DNA from: Kappaphycus alvarezii
Lineage: Eukaryota; Rhodophyta; Florideophyceae; Gigartinales; Solieriaceae
Length of the DNA stretch: 64,000 bases
Assembly (NCBI GenBank): GCA_002205965.3
Contig: NADL03000009.1
Span: forward strand, 744,001-808,000
Reading direction: 5' to 3'
Shown here one piece after another: positions 12,511-23,894 of the stretch. Both the position numbers and the translations under genes were made by a program. A model generated the notes under the pieces. That model did not search any database. It was not told the DNA's origin and saw only the letters and a program-made list of their open reading frames with translations. Position 1 is the first letter of the stretch; every line of letters starts with the position of its first letter.

Positions 12511-14010
12511 TCGTGATATAAAAATAATCTCAAAACACCTATTGAGGTTCATGGAACTACTTCTGAATTTTCTGACAACAGTTTATAATTAACTGGACAT
12601 ATTGAAATCAACAGTTTCAGATTCCTTGGACTTCACACGTCATTGATTGTAAATTAATTGCTCCAGGTTTAGGTTCTAATTGTCTCATACATCGCATCTC
12701 GTACAACAAAGGAGAGGAAGCGATAAGAGATGTCTATTATTGGTATGTGACGCTCTGAAGATCAGTAAGAAGTCATTTTTTTCGATCTGATGAGCTATCC
12801 GATGGCAAAAATATTTAAAGTAACTCATTTATCTCGAGTTCATAGACATTTCTTCTCGAGTACTTTCAAATTGTTCAAGCTCATCAAATGACCAAATAGA
12901 TAAGAAAGAATTATAGAGAATCTCGCAATACTGAAGGAAATTTGTTCGCTAAGATCACCTTCTGAGACAACATCGAAGGTCATAGAGAAGTAGGCGGTGG
13001 CTTTTGCGTCTCGCATCGACTGTTCTACGGGACGAGTGAAGACTCGTCTGTACCAGAAACTCAGATAGGCTATTTGGTCCAAATGTGCGGCGTCTGTAAT
13101 TTGTCGTGCCCGAACACGCATAATTTAGTCACCATACTCAAAATTAATTTTATAGCGACTTCACTGTATTGCACATACAAATTAAAGAAAAAAATTTAGA
13201 GGCGCTGTGATACCTGTTAGCGAAATTTGCACACAATCAATCGAGTTTTCGCTGTTATGTATAATAAAAGCTTCTCCTCAACAAAAAGATCATACTCAAA
13301 TAATATAAATTCACAGAGAAATGATTTTACACTGTGCTTTTGAGGCCACGAGTTTTTTAGAGCTATTTTACAATACCCTTTACCACAGATTTGATATGAA
13401 TTGAATTATTGAAAGGCAAACTTCTTGTGTAAAACGGGCCCTGTCATGGTATACTCACGTACAGATGCGCTCTGCTAAGCTCAAACTTCATCCATCTCTG
13501 TTATCTCGATACAAAACCCTCCACTAAGCTATGACGCATTACTGCAAAAATAAAACTCTGGAAAAATTATAATGGAAATATTCCAAGTGCAAATCGAACT
13601 CACGGCCGAAAGCTAGAAGAATAGTCTAAGTTTACGCATTATAGAACTAGAGAAAACTATTACTGAGGCACATGAGCGTTCAAATTAATAAAAGACGAAA
13701 TTTCCACGCGATACGCCAGAAGTACAGGTTTTAATACATATAAATTGAAATGTTTGACTTCCAATAAGGTCTGGTACCAATAAAGTAATAACTGAAGTTT
13801 ACTCTTCAACAGTAACTGAAAGCATCCTAAAATTGAGGGCCAATGACCCATGATAGCCCATGAGCCATTTCTTTCGGAGAATTGGAGTAGAAGAGGCATT
13901 ATCTAAGAAAGTTTAATTTCCTTTTTCTGTGCATAGATCAACTTCATTTGACAATATTTCTAAGAAAAGAAGCAAATCGACTTCTTTTTGCCGTGCACAC
14001 TGTCTTTTAG

Positions 14011-14434
14011 TCAAATAACTTTTATCTGATTAGCCATCGAAGGCCAAACAGAGTACAGTGTTTCTTTTTCTACAGGCTTGGTCCGAAAAGATACAATTTT
14101 TCTTCTACTAGGCACGAAATAAACCTGAAGTATTCCTTTTTTCACCATATCATTGACATGGTGAAATTTTACGTCGATATATTTGTCTCCGTTTGACAAC
14201 TTACCGGTAGGTGCCATTAACAAAGCTACAGTGTTTTCGGAGTAAACTTTTGGAACGGAAACGAATGCATAAACGTGAGATATAAGATTGATATCCATTT
14301 CCGATATAAATATTTGAACCCGGACAATTTCCTTTGAAAAAAACGACAGATCTATCTACCCAGCCCTCTGCTGAGGAAATTGCAACAAAATTACGTGTTT
14401 GACTCTTCCAAAGTACAGGATATCCATTCAACAT
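14011..14434 (-). pseudogene. Copia RNase H domain relic
   Basis: Two overlapping frames together give the family pattern: GYPVLWKSQTRNFVAISSAEG (frame at 14434-14201), then ALLMAPTGKLSNGDKYIDVK, FHHVNDMVKKG and VYFVPSRRKIV (frame at 14298-14011). In copia elements this corresponds to the W-x-S-x-x-Q/T...SS-A-E motif followed by the H-I-D-I-(K/R)-x-H-x-(V/I)-R motif at the RNase H C-terminus. One frame change separates the two halves. Confidence 0.7.
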
Positions 14435-14608
14435 TATTAAAAAATATAGTAGTTTATTTTCGAGTGTTTAAACACTTCGGCCAGTATGATTCCACGAACA
14501 ATTCCAAATTTGCGCCGGGTTCGGTGCCCTCGCTTGAGTTATTGAAGTATGTAACTCCAAAATAGCGGGTACCGAAGAGGTATCGTAAGACCCCTCCTAG
14601 TTTTCCCA

Positions 14609-14641
14609 TTAGGGGTTTTAGGGGTTTAGGGGTTTTAGGGG
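14609..14641 (+). repeat. Interstitial telomere-like tract (TTAGGGG / TTTTAGGGG units)
   Basis: Four head-to-tail units, TTAGGGG, TTTTAGGGG, TTTAGGGG and TTTTAGGGG, make a 33-bp tract. The degenerate T2-4AG4 pattern resembles telomeric repeats (TTAGGG, TTTAGGG or TTTTAGGG types), though with four Gs. It interrupts the copia relic between RNase H and RT. Confidence 0.6.
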
Positions 14642-14710
14642 CTTACGCAGGGAGCAAGCCTATTCCTGGCCAAAGAAGTGACTGCAAAGGAGAAGTACGG
14701 TCTATAGAAG

Positions 14711-14841
14711 GTAAAGTAACTCTTCAACCGAGAAATACTTGGCATTTTGTAATTTTGACAGTGACGTGTGCTACGGATAAAGTAACTCTCTCGCCAAGCA
14801 ATACTTTGCATTTTGTTATTTTGAAAATGACATATGTGACG
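14711..14841. repeat. Two-copy tandem repeat, period about 66 bp
   Basis: Copy 1 starts GTAAAGTAACTC at 14711 and copy 2 starts ATAAAGTAACTC at 14777. Both continue through (C/T)GCATTTTGT(A/T)ATTTTGA and end near GTGACG/GTGCTACG. Identity is clear but imperfect. It lies just beside the telomere-like tract. Confidence 0.65.
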
Positions 14842-15261
14842 TAAGGATTGGTCCCAGACAAACATTGATGGAGAAGGAGTCCATTAGCCGTTCGCGTCTT
14901 CGAGGAACTCTCTTGAAGGAATAGTCTCGGCGAAGCTTCTTCAGGAAATTATAATCGGATCAGTTTTTAGTAATTAACTGTCGAACAAAAGGCATGAGAG
15001 AGCCGTTTTTTGACAGAGAATTAAGAACTTAAATTTTCTTTAAATTGGTCCAAGAAGTCTGCAGATAAATGAAAACTTCATTTGTTCCATAAAAGCAAGT
15101 AAATTGGTGCAGTTAGTGATTTAAACTTTGAAGAATAATCTAGGCTCAGTATTAGACTTCTGGAAGCCTCAACTCAGTAACAAAGTTAAGAATATTGATC
15201 TCCGTATATTTAAGGCCTGCTTTAACACATAACTAGACTTCTTCAGTTTAAAGATGGATCT

Positions 15262-15471
15262 CTATTTCTCTTCTCGACAGCTTAAGTCCGTTTTTTGCTT
15301 AGTAAAGACAGGTCTAGCGATTTTCCCGTATAGATAAACACTGTCCACGTCAACTCCCTCGAAGATCAGTCTTTGTATGGCATCCGTTGAAAAAAGTACT
15401 CTTATGGCCACATGAGATGCAACAGGTGCTTTTGATTTGTTAGGATCAAAATTGATGGAATTATTCTGCAA
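15262..15471 (-). pseudogene. Copia reverse transcriptase fragment
   Basis: The frame includes APVASHVAIRVLFSTDAIQR followed by EGVDVDSVYLYGKI and PVFTKQ. This matches the conserved copia RT stretch (ETFAPV.....IR.LLA.A......QMDV..AFL.G.L.E.V.M.QP). The catalytic YVDD motif is not visible in the flanking sequence. It is part of the larger minus-strand copia relic. Confidence 0.7.
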
Positions 15472-18400
15472 ATATACCTTTACACAACATCTTACCTCAT
15501 AGAGATACTTAGTTACACATGAGTCAAGAAGTTTTAGCCTGGGAACCTATTTAAAGGGTATAGGTTAAATGTATGCATGGCGAGAGGCTTACATTCATGG
15601 ACCTATTTTGCGCAAGACAAGGTCGATGTCAATTACTTCACGCATTTCCGAAACCTGGTTTCCTCCAGGAATAATTTTTGCACAGGATGATCCATTGTAT
15701 TTTAAAAAACTACAGTTGCATGCGTTTGTACGATTAGAGGCGAAAAATGGAGCGAGATAAATGCTTCAAAAAGTTCTCTCCCTGCTCTGGACCTGAAACT
15801 ATCTTTCCCTGATTCCAGCTGTTTTTCTTGAGATTCAATAGATCAATGTACTACTACATGGGAGGTGTTCGTTTTTAAGTATACTGAAGTGTTCAGATCG
15901 TGTCTAAATTACCTTTTTGAAATCTGGAAGGTAAATAATAAACAGTGTTTTGTCGCTCTCTACACTTAAAAGTGTCTGCAGGCTGCACGGGTGAAAATAT
16001 TTTTGTTTTTCGCGTTTCGGGTTTTAGAAAAACGCAAATCCTTGTTGCCAAAAAATTTGAATATATTAGAAAAAGGTAATCGCGTTTACATTCCGAGGAA
16101 ATATTGGTACGTCTTCATATATACGATCAGTTCGAAGGCGGTTTCGTTGGTATTTTCTATAGCTCATCTCTGCCGCCCAATGGTTTGTATCCAATCTTTC
16201 TGCAAAAAAGAATCAATCGCGTGTTGAAAGCTCCTTCATTAACCTCCCTGACAAACTGCTGCTTTGAAGAGCGTATGGTGGCGAGAATTCAAGACGAATA
16301 AAACTTCGTTAAAAAAATTCCTTGAAAGATCTTGATCAGTTCCCCCAGCTCCACCAAGTCGAACTTTCAGCAGCTTACGATTTGTGACTATCTCATATCT
16401 TCGCGTTCAATATTTGAATTCAGGGACCAAATAACTGCACTATTTACTAAAGAAAACGTCGAGAATCTGTTGAAACCTTACTAGTCATATTTAGATGTAC
16501 AAGCTCTAACGGATAGGAAGTATTTCTTCTGCTTGAATGAACCGGTTTTAGTTAAATATTTCCAAAAGCACTGGGAACAAAAGATGTCCATCAACGAGAC
16601 GCCTAGGAAAACTTGAAAAATCATCGAAAATTTTTTTGGCACTGTGAAATATATCTCCGCATACGTAGGGGTTTCGAGCATAAACGCCACTATAGGGGAA
16701 GTTCCCGGTCCATTTTTTGTCGTATTTCGTGACTTTCGGAGCAAAGATGGCACCTTTGGTCTATATGATTAAGACTTAATGAAACCGATGCTTTTTTATC
16801 GATATAATAAGACCATTTCAAGTATTGAAGTCCATTTTCTCCAGTTTACAATGCATCGACGATCATTCCAAGATTTCTTCCCCGAATGAAGCAAATGCTC
16901 ACATCGATTTTCACAAGTAAATCGATTTTGGAAAGGAGACATAAGTAAACCATCAACTTTCCAACAGAAAATAGGGTCGATTCAAAATAGAGAGCTTCAT
17001 AAATTTTCACAAAAATCCCGCCATTTAAAAGGAGTGAGACGAATACATTTCCTACCAACACTGATTTCTCTGAAGGTGCTTGGACTTCACAAGCACTAAT
17101 TCTACATAGCTCAGAAATATTTTAGACCGCGGGAGAAGCGCTTTGATCCTCCTGAATCAATCAACGCTTCCAAACCTTTTACTTACCCTCAATTTGAGAT
17201 TGTGCTTCGGAACTAGATTGATGCCCTTGAACCATAATTATCCTGATGCATTGATGAACCTTTAGAAAACAAACAAGTGAGACGAATATTCCGTAGTGGA
17301 TATTAACCACTAATTTTAGCAGTTTTCAGAATCTTTTTCGCGGCAGCTCCATACTTTGCTGATTAAAGTTGAGTTGAGTTGATGCTTGACGATTTTTTGG
17401 CGCATTTCCGTAAGCTGAGTCTTGAAGTGGATCTAGATAGATCAATAGATAAACTAAATGTTCACATTGTCCAAGAAACTCCCCCATCCACTTAATTATC
17501 CCCTGATCATGTTTTACTACCCAGGTACCTACCCTAGCTACGTTATCGAAGGATAATTTATCCTTGGCTTGCAAACTGGTCTGCGTGAAAGAAGCAGTTT
17601 TCGAACGGTGATTTATTCTGCCACAAACCCAAGAACTTCTCAAATATTGAACTACTCCTCTTTTCTATTTGGCCATCATCAAAGTTGTTCCTGAATCTAG
17701 GACTGCTCGGTATTGGCGCTTTAGAAACGCGAAAATTACTAAATTATGCATTCTTGAATTTACAAAACGATATTTCTATTTTCATTGCGCTTCATAGCTC
17801 CATGAAATTTCCATTGTGATCCATCATCGAAGTGGGGGGAAATGTTTTAGGTAGTATTAGAACTAATTTAGAAAGCTTCTATTTTTCCTCAAATGATTTT
17901 CTAGTGTCTATCCGCGATAGCACTGTCCTAATGAGAGAAAAAACCTCTTTATCATATAAAAGGGTTCAGTAACTAAAGATTTTTTCGGGCCCGCAAATAT
18001 TTACTAAAAATATACGGTACAAAAAAAAACTACCGATATGCTTCAACTCAACATCACTTCGGCCAAAGCATTCACCTGTAGGATAAAATGTGGCAAATTG
18101 GCGCTAAAATCGAAAGTCATCAAATGGACTAAAGTGTTTTGTACCCTGACTAGCGCTAAAACTCCCGAAAAGTTTATTTTGATCGAGCCTCGCAACTTCT
18201 GAAAGCATTGGTTAGCAAAAAAACCACAGAAGAAGAATACTTTTTTTACCTCAAAAAATTAGCCCTAAACTTTGTCCTCATATGAGGAAAATGGTCCTAT
18301 AGACGGTGGTAACGACAATTTTTCAACTATCTCATCGAAGCGGCTCGAATGTTGTTCCCAAAAACTTCCATTTGTAAATTCCAAAAACTCAAGCTCTTTA

Positions 18401-18695
18401 ACCAAATTGATGGAAATCTGCTGATTTGACGTAGTTTAGGCCCTTTCTACATATGATTGAGACAACTCGGGCAGGGACACTTTTTTCGAGCGAATTGTCC
18501 ATCGGACATTTTTCATCTAACGACCCAATTCCCGCCATAATGTAGAAAATCCCAGTAGACAAGACATAACTTCTGTCCGGAACACTTTCGCGCCAAATGA
18601 CAAGACGCCACCAACTATAAAGCAACGTTCCCAGGACTGCTCCCTTTTGTCCATTCGCTTTATGCCTCACATTTTCCATACGAGCACTACAAAAT

Positions 18696-19399
18696 ATGGC
18701 TCAGACGACATCCAACATTACCACACAGCCGCATGCGCCATCTCAAACAGCAACGGAAAGCACCAGTTCTCCCCAGACGTTTATGGTTACAGCACAACCA
18801 GCATCAACGTCCACACCCTCCGTCCTATCTCCTGAAGGAAACGTCGGACCAAATAGTGCGTCCCCACTGCAACACGGCCTACCTCCGACAGTCAGCACTA
18901 CGACCATGATACAGTGCTTATATTATTTCACATGATGAAGCAGGCTGGTTACGGCGACAGAAGAGCTCAGAAAAAAGCCTCAAAGATGTTTTCACAGAGG
19001 CTGTGAAAGCTAGCTGCAAAAGGGTGGCAGAAAAAATTTACCCGCATCAAGCAAGAATACGCAACATTCATTACCAAGCTAAGACAATCTGGAAGAGATG
19101 GAGATGACGAAGATCTATATGATAAGCCAGAATACTTCGAGCAAATGCACGAATTGGAGAATGGGAAAGCCCGTTATGATCCACCTGCGCAGTATTCTAC
19201 TGACGAGGGAAGCCATGCCACAGAACTACCAGAATCTAGCAGCCGTAAACGGATTAAGCTCTCCAGGGATGCGCTTCTGGCGGACTTTATTGCCAAGCAA
19301 GAAGAAACTAATGCGTCACTTATATCGGAACTAAAGAGATGCAACGACGAACGGCAGAAAACTCGAGCTATATTGGAACGTCTGGTGGACAAGTTTTGA
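18696..19399 (+). pseudogene. Harbinger Myb/SANT-like accessory protein, frameshifted
   Basis: The N-terminal frame (18696-18935, from MAQTTSNITTQPHA) is Ser/Thr/Pro-rich and low in complexity. After frame changes the central part reads KGWQKKFTRIKQEYATFI (about 19020-19075). This is the last helix region of a Myb/SANT-like domain as found in Harbinger accessory proteins. Then comes an acidic linker (GRDGDDEDLYDKPEYFEQM). The C-terminal frame (19145-19399) is helical and charged (ALLADFIAKQEETNASLISE...), probably a coiled coil. In known Harbinger systems such proteins bind the TIRs and help import the transposase into the nucleus; this role is inferred from the family. It needs at least two frame corrections. 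It ends 20 bp before the convergent transposase. Confidence 0.6.
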
Positions 19400-19419
19400 A
19401 ACCCGGAACATTTGCATAG

Positions 19420-20514
19420 CTATTCCCCACAGATATCGTTCGTTATATAGTAAAGTAAAGCATCCCTCTGCTTCTTTCCAGCTCTTGTTTCGGCTGTAAC
19501 GACAGCGTTAGGGTCATCTGTTTCGTCGGGAGGTAGGTATTCTTCAACGACATCTCCATTATCAATGCACATATTATGCAGCATAACACAGGCCAAAATG
19601 AAGAGGACAATTTCGTTTTCGTGGCAGCTTGATTCCGTCTTTGAGCACAGAAAATCGGTGCTTGAGCATGCCAAACGCACATTCTACGGGCTTCCTTGTC
19701 TTCCCTGCAACTTTATCCCACGTTCGGAGGACAGGGTTAGCGTTCTTTTCGGCTTCGCTACAGCTCTTCATCATATTTTGGCTCAGCTGAAACGCACAAT
19801 CTCCAATGAGATACGGACGTACTGCAACATTCGCAATAACTAAATCTGGGATACTTTCACCTAACCACACCCCATTGTCGATGTTTCGCTTCAGATTTGA
19901 TCGTTCGTAATAGAGTCTCCCAGTACCCCAGGCTTTCCGATGTCGACATAGATGAAACGTCTGTCTGCCCTTACCACCGCGAAGAGTACAATGCTGGGAT
20001 ATCCCTTATAGCATCGATACTCATAATATTGGTCCTGAGGACAAGCGGGCCACCTAATATGAGTCCCGTCAATGGCACCAACACAGTATGGAACACCACT
20101 GATTTGTTGGAAGCCTTTCATCGTAGCTGCAATATCCTGTTCGGTAGTTGGAAAACGAATAACATCTCGATATCTTTGGGCAATTGCAGTACTAACTGTT
20201 GAAACAGCAGCACATACTGTGCTAGGACCAATCCCGAGTTGTGCCGCTACTCTTTCACAAGTCCCTCCGCCAGCATAAAGAAGGAAAGCAGCAAGTTTTA
20301 TTTCTACTGGTAGTGCTTTCCGAAACTTTGAGTTTGTGCGCTGAATGTCGGGACGCAGTTCGCATGATATGCGTTGAAAGATGGAGTATGCTATGCGGAA
20401 GTTGCTTCGCCAAGATGCACTTCCCATAAAGTCATGCGATATGGCGTAATCAAAAAACCATGAGGGAGTTCCGTTTGCGCTCCCACAGACGTCCTTTGGC
20501 TCCAGCGCGTGCAT
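19420..20514 (-). pseudogene. PIF/Harbinger transposase (DDE_4), catalytic triad present but frameshifted
   Basis: The first frame (20514-19891) has an N-terminal helix-turn-helix-like part (LAAFLLYAGGGTCERVA, then LGIGPSTVCAAVSTV) and the first catalytic aspartate in YCVGAIDGTHIRWP. The second frame (19870-19574) has LIGDCAFQL with the second aspartate and KPVECAFGMLKHRF with the glutamate. The third frame (19680-19420) has FILACVMLHNMCIDNGD and ends at 19420. So D-D-E is complete, but two single-base frame changes (about 19900 and about 19640) break the protein. Length after joining would be about 350 residues, normal for the family. The transposase would cut and paste the 18436-20826 element. 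It could be active if the shifts are sequence errors. Confidence 0.85.
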
Positions 20515-20884
20515 CTGTCGTTAGCAGTTGAAAAGCATAGGGCAGTGGTGTTGACGTCATGACTCTGCCAACTGCATGTTCGATTGCATCGTCTTCGTCG
20601 GCCAATGCGGTACAAACGCGATTGCCACCATGCGACGTCTTTGACTGTCCATGGGGACGATTCTTTTCTTGGGTCAAGCGTGGGTCCGGAGTTGGGCTCG
20701 CTTTCGAGCGGCCCCAAAATAGAGGGGAAATTGGACAGCTTGGAAAGTGTCCAATGAAATGGAAATCCCAGAATACTGGGTATTTGAGACAATATGCGCC
20801 GTGAGACGTCTATAGAAAGGGCCTAAGGGGGGCATTGATTTGCCCAATTATACTACTATCTATAAATTCTCAAAACATAAGAAG

Positions 20885-21008
20885 ATGTACTGTACAGTAC
20901 AGTTCATTACCGTCTGGAGTGTATTCGGTATTTGATACAGAGTCCTACTGCGCACATGTTCGTGTGCTTTCATAATACTGTACAGTGCAGTACAGTACGT
21001 GTACAGTC
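20885..21008. repeat. Two TACTGTACAGTA palindrome clusters
   Basis: Runs at about 20886-20905 and 20977-21008 with GTACTGTACAGTACAG-like units. The first begins 60 bp right of the Harbinger terminus. Confidence 0.85.
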
Positions 21009-22013
21009 TGCATTACGCACTTCCAGCGGCGAGGATACAACCGACCACATCTTCCATACATTTAAAGTAACCCAAAATTTCCATCTACGGTAGACAGTAG
21101 AAAGAAGTTCAATGCATTTAGTATCTACAGGGGACTGCGCACGTCCTATCTACACGGCTAAAATCCAACCGGATGTACACACTACACAGTGCTGTTACTC
21201 ATTCATTTCAACACGTTTGTATAGTTCAACGCACTAACTTCACTGACCCTGTAGTTAGGAACTAGCTGGGCATGCCATATCAGCGGTGTGCGACGGGGCT
21301 CGGGACAAGACAGACATTGCTATGGACGATCAGATGGTAGAGCTAAGGCGTTGGTAGATCTTGCGGCAAACCGTACCAGTGCCTGTAAAGAAGCGGCGTG
21401 CGATTGAGGTTGTTTTTGCATCAGAGTGATGGCAATCAACGAGGCGCGTAGAGAGTCAAGGGCGAGTGGCTGGAAGGTAACGTTGGGAGAGGGTAGTGGT
21501 GCGGAGGGGAAGTTGACAGGTTGGCGTGCCAGGTTGCGCTAAAGTCCGCGAATCTCGTCACAATAGGCGATCTCGGCGGCACTGGCAACAACTGGACTGT
21601 ACGGTACAGTACTGCATTGTCTGATTTCGACGTCTGACGTGTGGGTGGCACACGTACAGAATCATTTGGAATTTGCTTGTTGGGGCTGCACCAGAGCATT
21701 TGAAATGGGGCGTGCCAGAAATGACAACTTTTCTGTGCAAAATATGAGCACCCTAGTTGTATACGTGTAATAGGTATAGCGAAGAAGAGAAATTAGAAGA
21801 TCCACAACTGGCACATTGACGGGCTTGCTCAAACGAAAATCTTTACCCCGGTTGCCCGCACTATTGTGCCTAGTTGCCAATTTTCTCATCAACTAGAACG
21901 AGCAAATGCCTCTCTACACCGTTGCCAATCAAGCAACGACTTAATTCACTCAAAAAAATGGTCGTTCTTGCAACATCCCTCCCTGCCCCTATATCAACCG
22001 CCAAAATGCGGCG
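21009..22013. other. Intergenic region upstream of the reductase gene
   Basis: No gene recognised. A further palindrome run (GTACGGTACAGTACTG) lies at 21597-21612, about 490 bp before the ATG at 22108. Confidence 0.5.
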
Positions 22014-22080
22014 GTAAGTCCCGCAAGCGCATCATCATTTCCCTTCACAACCCCCTAAACACCATCCCTTCATTTTCCAG
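22014..22080 (+). other. Probable 5'-leader intron (67 bp)
   Basis: The sequence begins GTAAGTCC and ends TTCATTTTCCAG, with a pyrimidine-rich 3' half, 27 bp before the ATG at 22108. The donor GTAAGT and acceptor CAG are canonical. An ATG just before the donor (22006) would read only a few codons into exon 2 before a stop. So this is best seen as an intron in the untranslated leader with a possible short upstream ORF. It has not been tested against transcripts. Confidence 0.5.
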
Positions 22081-22107
22081 ATTTGATCTACCCACCTAAA
22101 CTACACC

Positions 22108-23894
22108 ATGCTATCAACGACATTCTTTCACCCCGGGGAACTGGCTGTGCAGCGTCGTGCCGGCACTCGAGGCGTCGCCGACGAACTGTCCGTCGGCATC
22201 TCCGACGTTCTTCCTGCGAATGGTAGGAATCAACCCGTTATTCAGCGGTCTACGCTTCATCAACGTCGCCTCAATCTCCGGCGACCTTCAAACAAACGAC
22301 CACTTTATCTGGGTCTCACCCCTTTTCGGAAAAAACTTTATCTACTACCCCTCGCCCGAAAATCTTCACATCGGCCTCGAAGGAATTCCCACCCAGACGT
22401 CCTTTTCGAAAATTTGACCAACGTTGAGCAAAATCCAGTCGGTCTTCTCGCCCTCGACCTTCGCGCCCGTCGTCGCTGGAGAACCAATGGAACAATCAAT
22501 TTCATCCCTCGCCACCAAACCCCGTCCATCTTGATGTCAACATTCGAGAATCCTTCCCCAACTGTCCAAAGTATATTCAGATCCGCGACGTCACGCCTCC
22601 ACCACCACCTCCCGCCTCTCACTTCGAACCCCGCGGTTCAAAAAGATCACAAGCTCAACGACCACGACAAAGCGCTTATCCACGCCTCGGATACCTTCTT
22701 TGTTGGTACCTATTACAAGGGCAGCGGCGTCGATTGTAATCACCGCGGAGGTCTTCCAGGTTTTGTCCGTGTCCTGTCGGACTATGAACTGTACTGGCCG
22801 GATTATCGTGGCAATGGCCTTTCAATCCTTTGGCAACCTTCACATGAATGACAGGGCCGGGCTTGCCTTTATTGACTTTTCCACTGGCCACGTGCTACAG
22901 CTTTCAGGTGGCGCCCAGGTGGAATGGGACGTTGACCCTAGCTTGAAAGTCGAGTCTGCTGCAACCGCATCGTGCGCTTTAGAGTGGATGCCGTGCGCCG
23001 AAGCCTGGGTCCGGTTACCAACTACCGTTGGGGGCAGGTTTCCTTCTCGCCGTATAATCCCGTAGTTGGCACAGAGGAGGTGGATGGTGTAAGAGAAGGC
23101 AGCCAGTTTCCTGTCAAGGTGACCATGGTAAAGATTGTGCAGGAATCGCCAGTGGTGAAAACGTTCCGGTTCCTGTCGCCGAAGCGCGTGCAGTTTCTTC
23201 CGGGCCAGTATGCAACGTTCGACTTTGGAAGAAAGCCGGAGTTGGGGACTGGGGAGGAGCCTATTGTGAGGACGTGGACGTTGTCGGAGGTGTCGAATTC
23301 GACAAAGGGGGATGTCACGTTGGAGGTTAGTGTGAAGAGGAAGGAGGGCGGATTGATGTCAAATTGGTTGCATGATTATGCGGCGCCCGGGATGACCGCC
23401 ATGTTGCTGGGCATTGACGGTGAAATGACGCCGTTTCGGACGGAGACCCTGCCGCAACGGTTTCTGCTGGTGAGTGGAGGAATTGGTATTACCCCGAATG
23501 TGGCCATTTTGCGTGGTATTGGGGCGCGACTGGATGCGTCAATCAACTACACGCCGAATGTTGTTTTCTTGCACCAAGAGCGATACAAGGAAGATATCCC
23601 CTTTAGGAACGAAATACGTCGGCGAGCAGCGCGGTCAAATGGGCACACAAAGCTTATTACTTTTATCTCTGGTTGGAGTGAGGCTAGGGAAGAAATGAGG
23701 ATGGGGAAGAGGAGTTTGACAAATTTGTGCCGGGACGGATTGGAAAGGATGCCATACGACAACATGTGCCAGATGTGGAGAGTAGAGAGGTTTACCTGTG
23801 CGGCCCGATCTCATTCATGAAGGACATGACGAGACATTTGATTTCGCTGGGGGTGCCTGGAGACAAAGTCATTACGGAAGAGTTCAACTTTTAG
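22108..23894 (+). CDS. Pyridoxamine-phosphate-oxidase-like split barrel fused to FAD/NAD(P)H reductase, with frameshifts
   Basis: The first half matches the PNPOx-like FMN-binding family: FHPGELAVQRRAG at the start, then WVSPLFGKNFIYYPSPE, NPVGLLALDLRARRRWRTNG, IRESFPNCPKYIQ, HRGGLPGFVRVLS and GLAFIDFSTGHVLQLSG. The second half is a ferredoxin-reductase-type module: FLPGQYATFDF and RTWTLSEV (FAD binding), VSGGIGITPNVAILR (NAD(P)H pyrophosphate loop) and VYLCGPISFM near the end. The stop is at 23892-23894. No C-terminal 2Fe-2S motif is seen. Such fusions probably pass electrons from NAD(P)H through FAD to the FMN or another acceptor; the substrate is unknown. Motifs alternate between frames at about 22210, 22385, 22510, 22630, 22820, 22970 and 23700, seven shifts in all. 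None fits a GT-AG intron. It is either a pseudogene or an error-rich sequence. The ATG follows a leader intron. Confidence 0.75.

Larger units (their letters stand above)
13900..18350 (-). mobile_element. Decayed Ty1/copia retrotransposon (minus strand)
   Basis: Copia domains occur in the expected minus-strand order with falling coordinates. 17643-17326: gag/protease zone (weak). 17061-16846: GAG-pre-integrase block with LFSVGKLM. 16753-16481: integrase-like frame (weak). 15471-15262: reverse transcriptase with APVASHVAIRVLFS and EGVDVDSVYLYGKI. 14434-14011: RNase H with WKSQTRNFVAISSAEG and YIDVKFHHVNDMV. All blocks are broken by stops and shifts and the DNA is AT-rich. No LTR pair was identified. 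A telomere-like tract and a 66-bp tandem repeat lie between the RT and RNase H parts, so later insertions or rearrangement have occurred. Confidence 0.7.
18436..20826. mobile_element. PIF/Harbinger transposon with transposase and Myb-like protein genes
   Basis: The left end reads TTAGGCCCTTTCTA (18436-18449) and the right end is its reverse complement, TAGAAAGGGCCTAA (20813-20826). Sub-terminal similarity continues less perfectly, for example GGACACTTT near 18475 and its complement near 20740. The element is about 2.4 kb with a Myb/SANT-type accessory gene (plus) and a DDE transposase (minus) converging at 19399/19420. I could not find a matching 3-bp target duplication. A GTAC-palindrome cluster begins 60 bp outside the right end. 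Confidence 0.75.

Noticed and set aside
18436..20826. TTA/TAA as the target duplication of the second Harbinger element
   Set aside because: The flanks read TTA on the left and TAA on the right, which is a continuation of the inverted repeat and not a direct duplication.
22108..23894. Explaining the reductase frame changes by very short introns
   Set aside because: A candidate GTAGGAATC...TTCAG of 23 bp near 22220 gives the wrong phase, and the other shifts lack GT-AG pairs.
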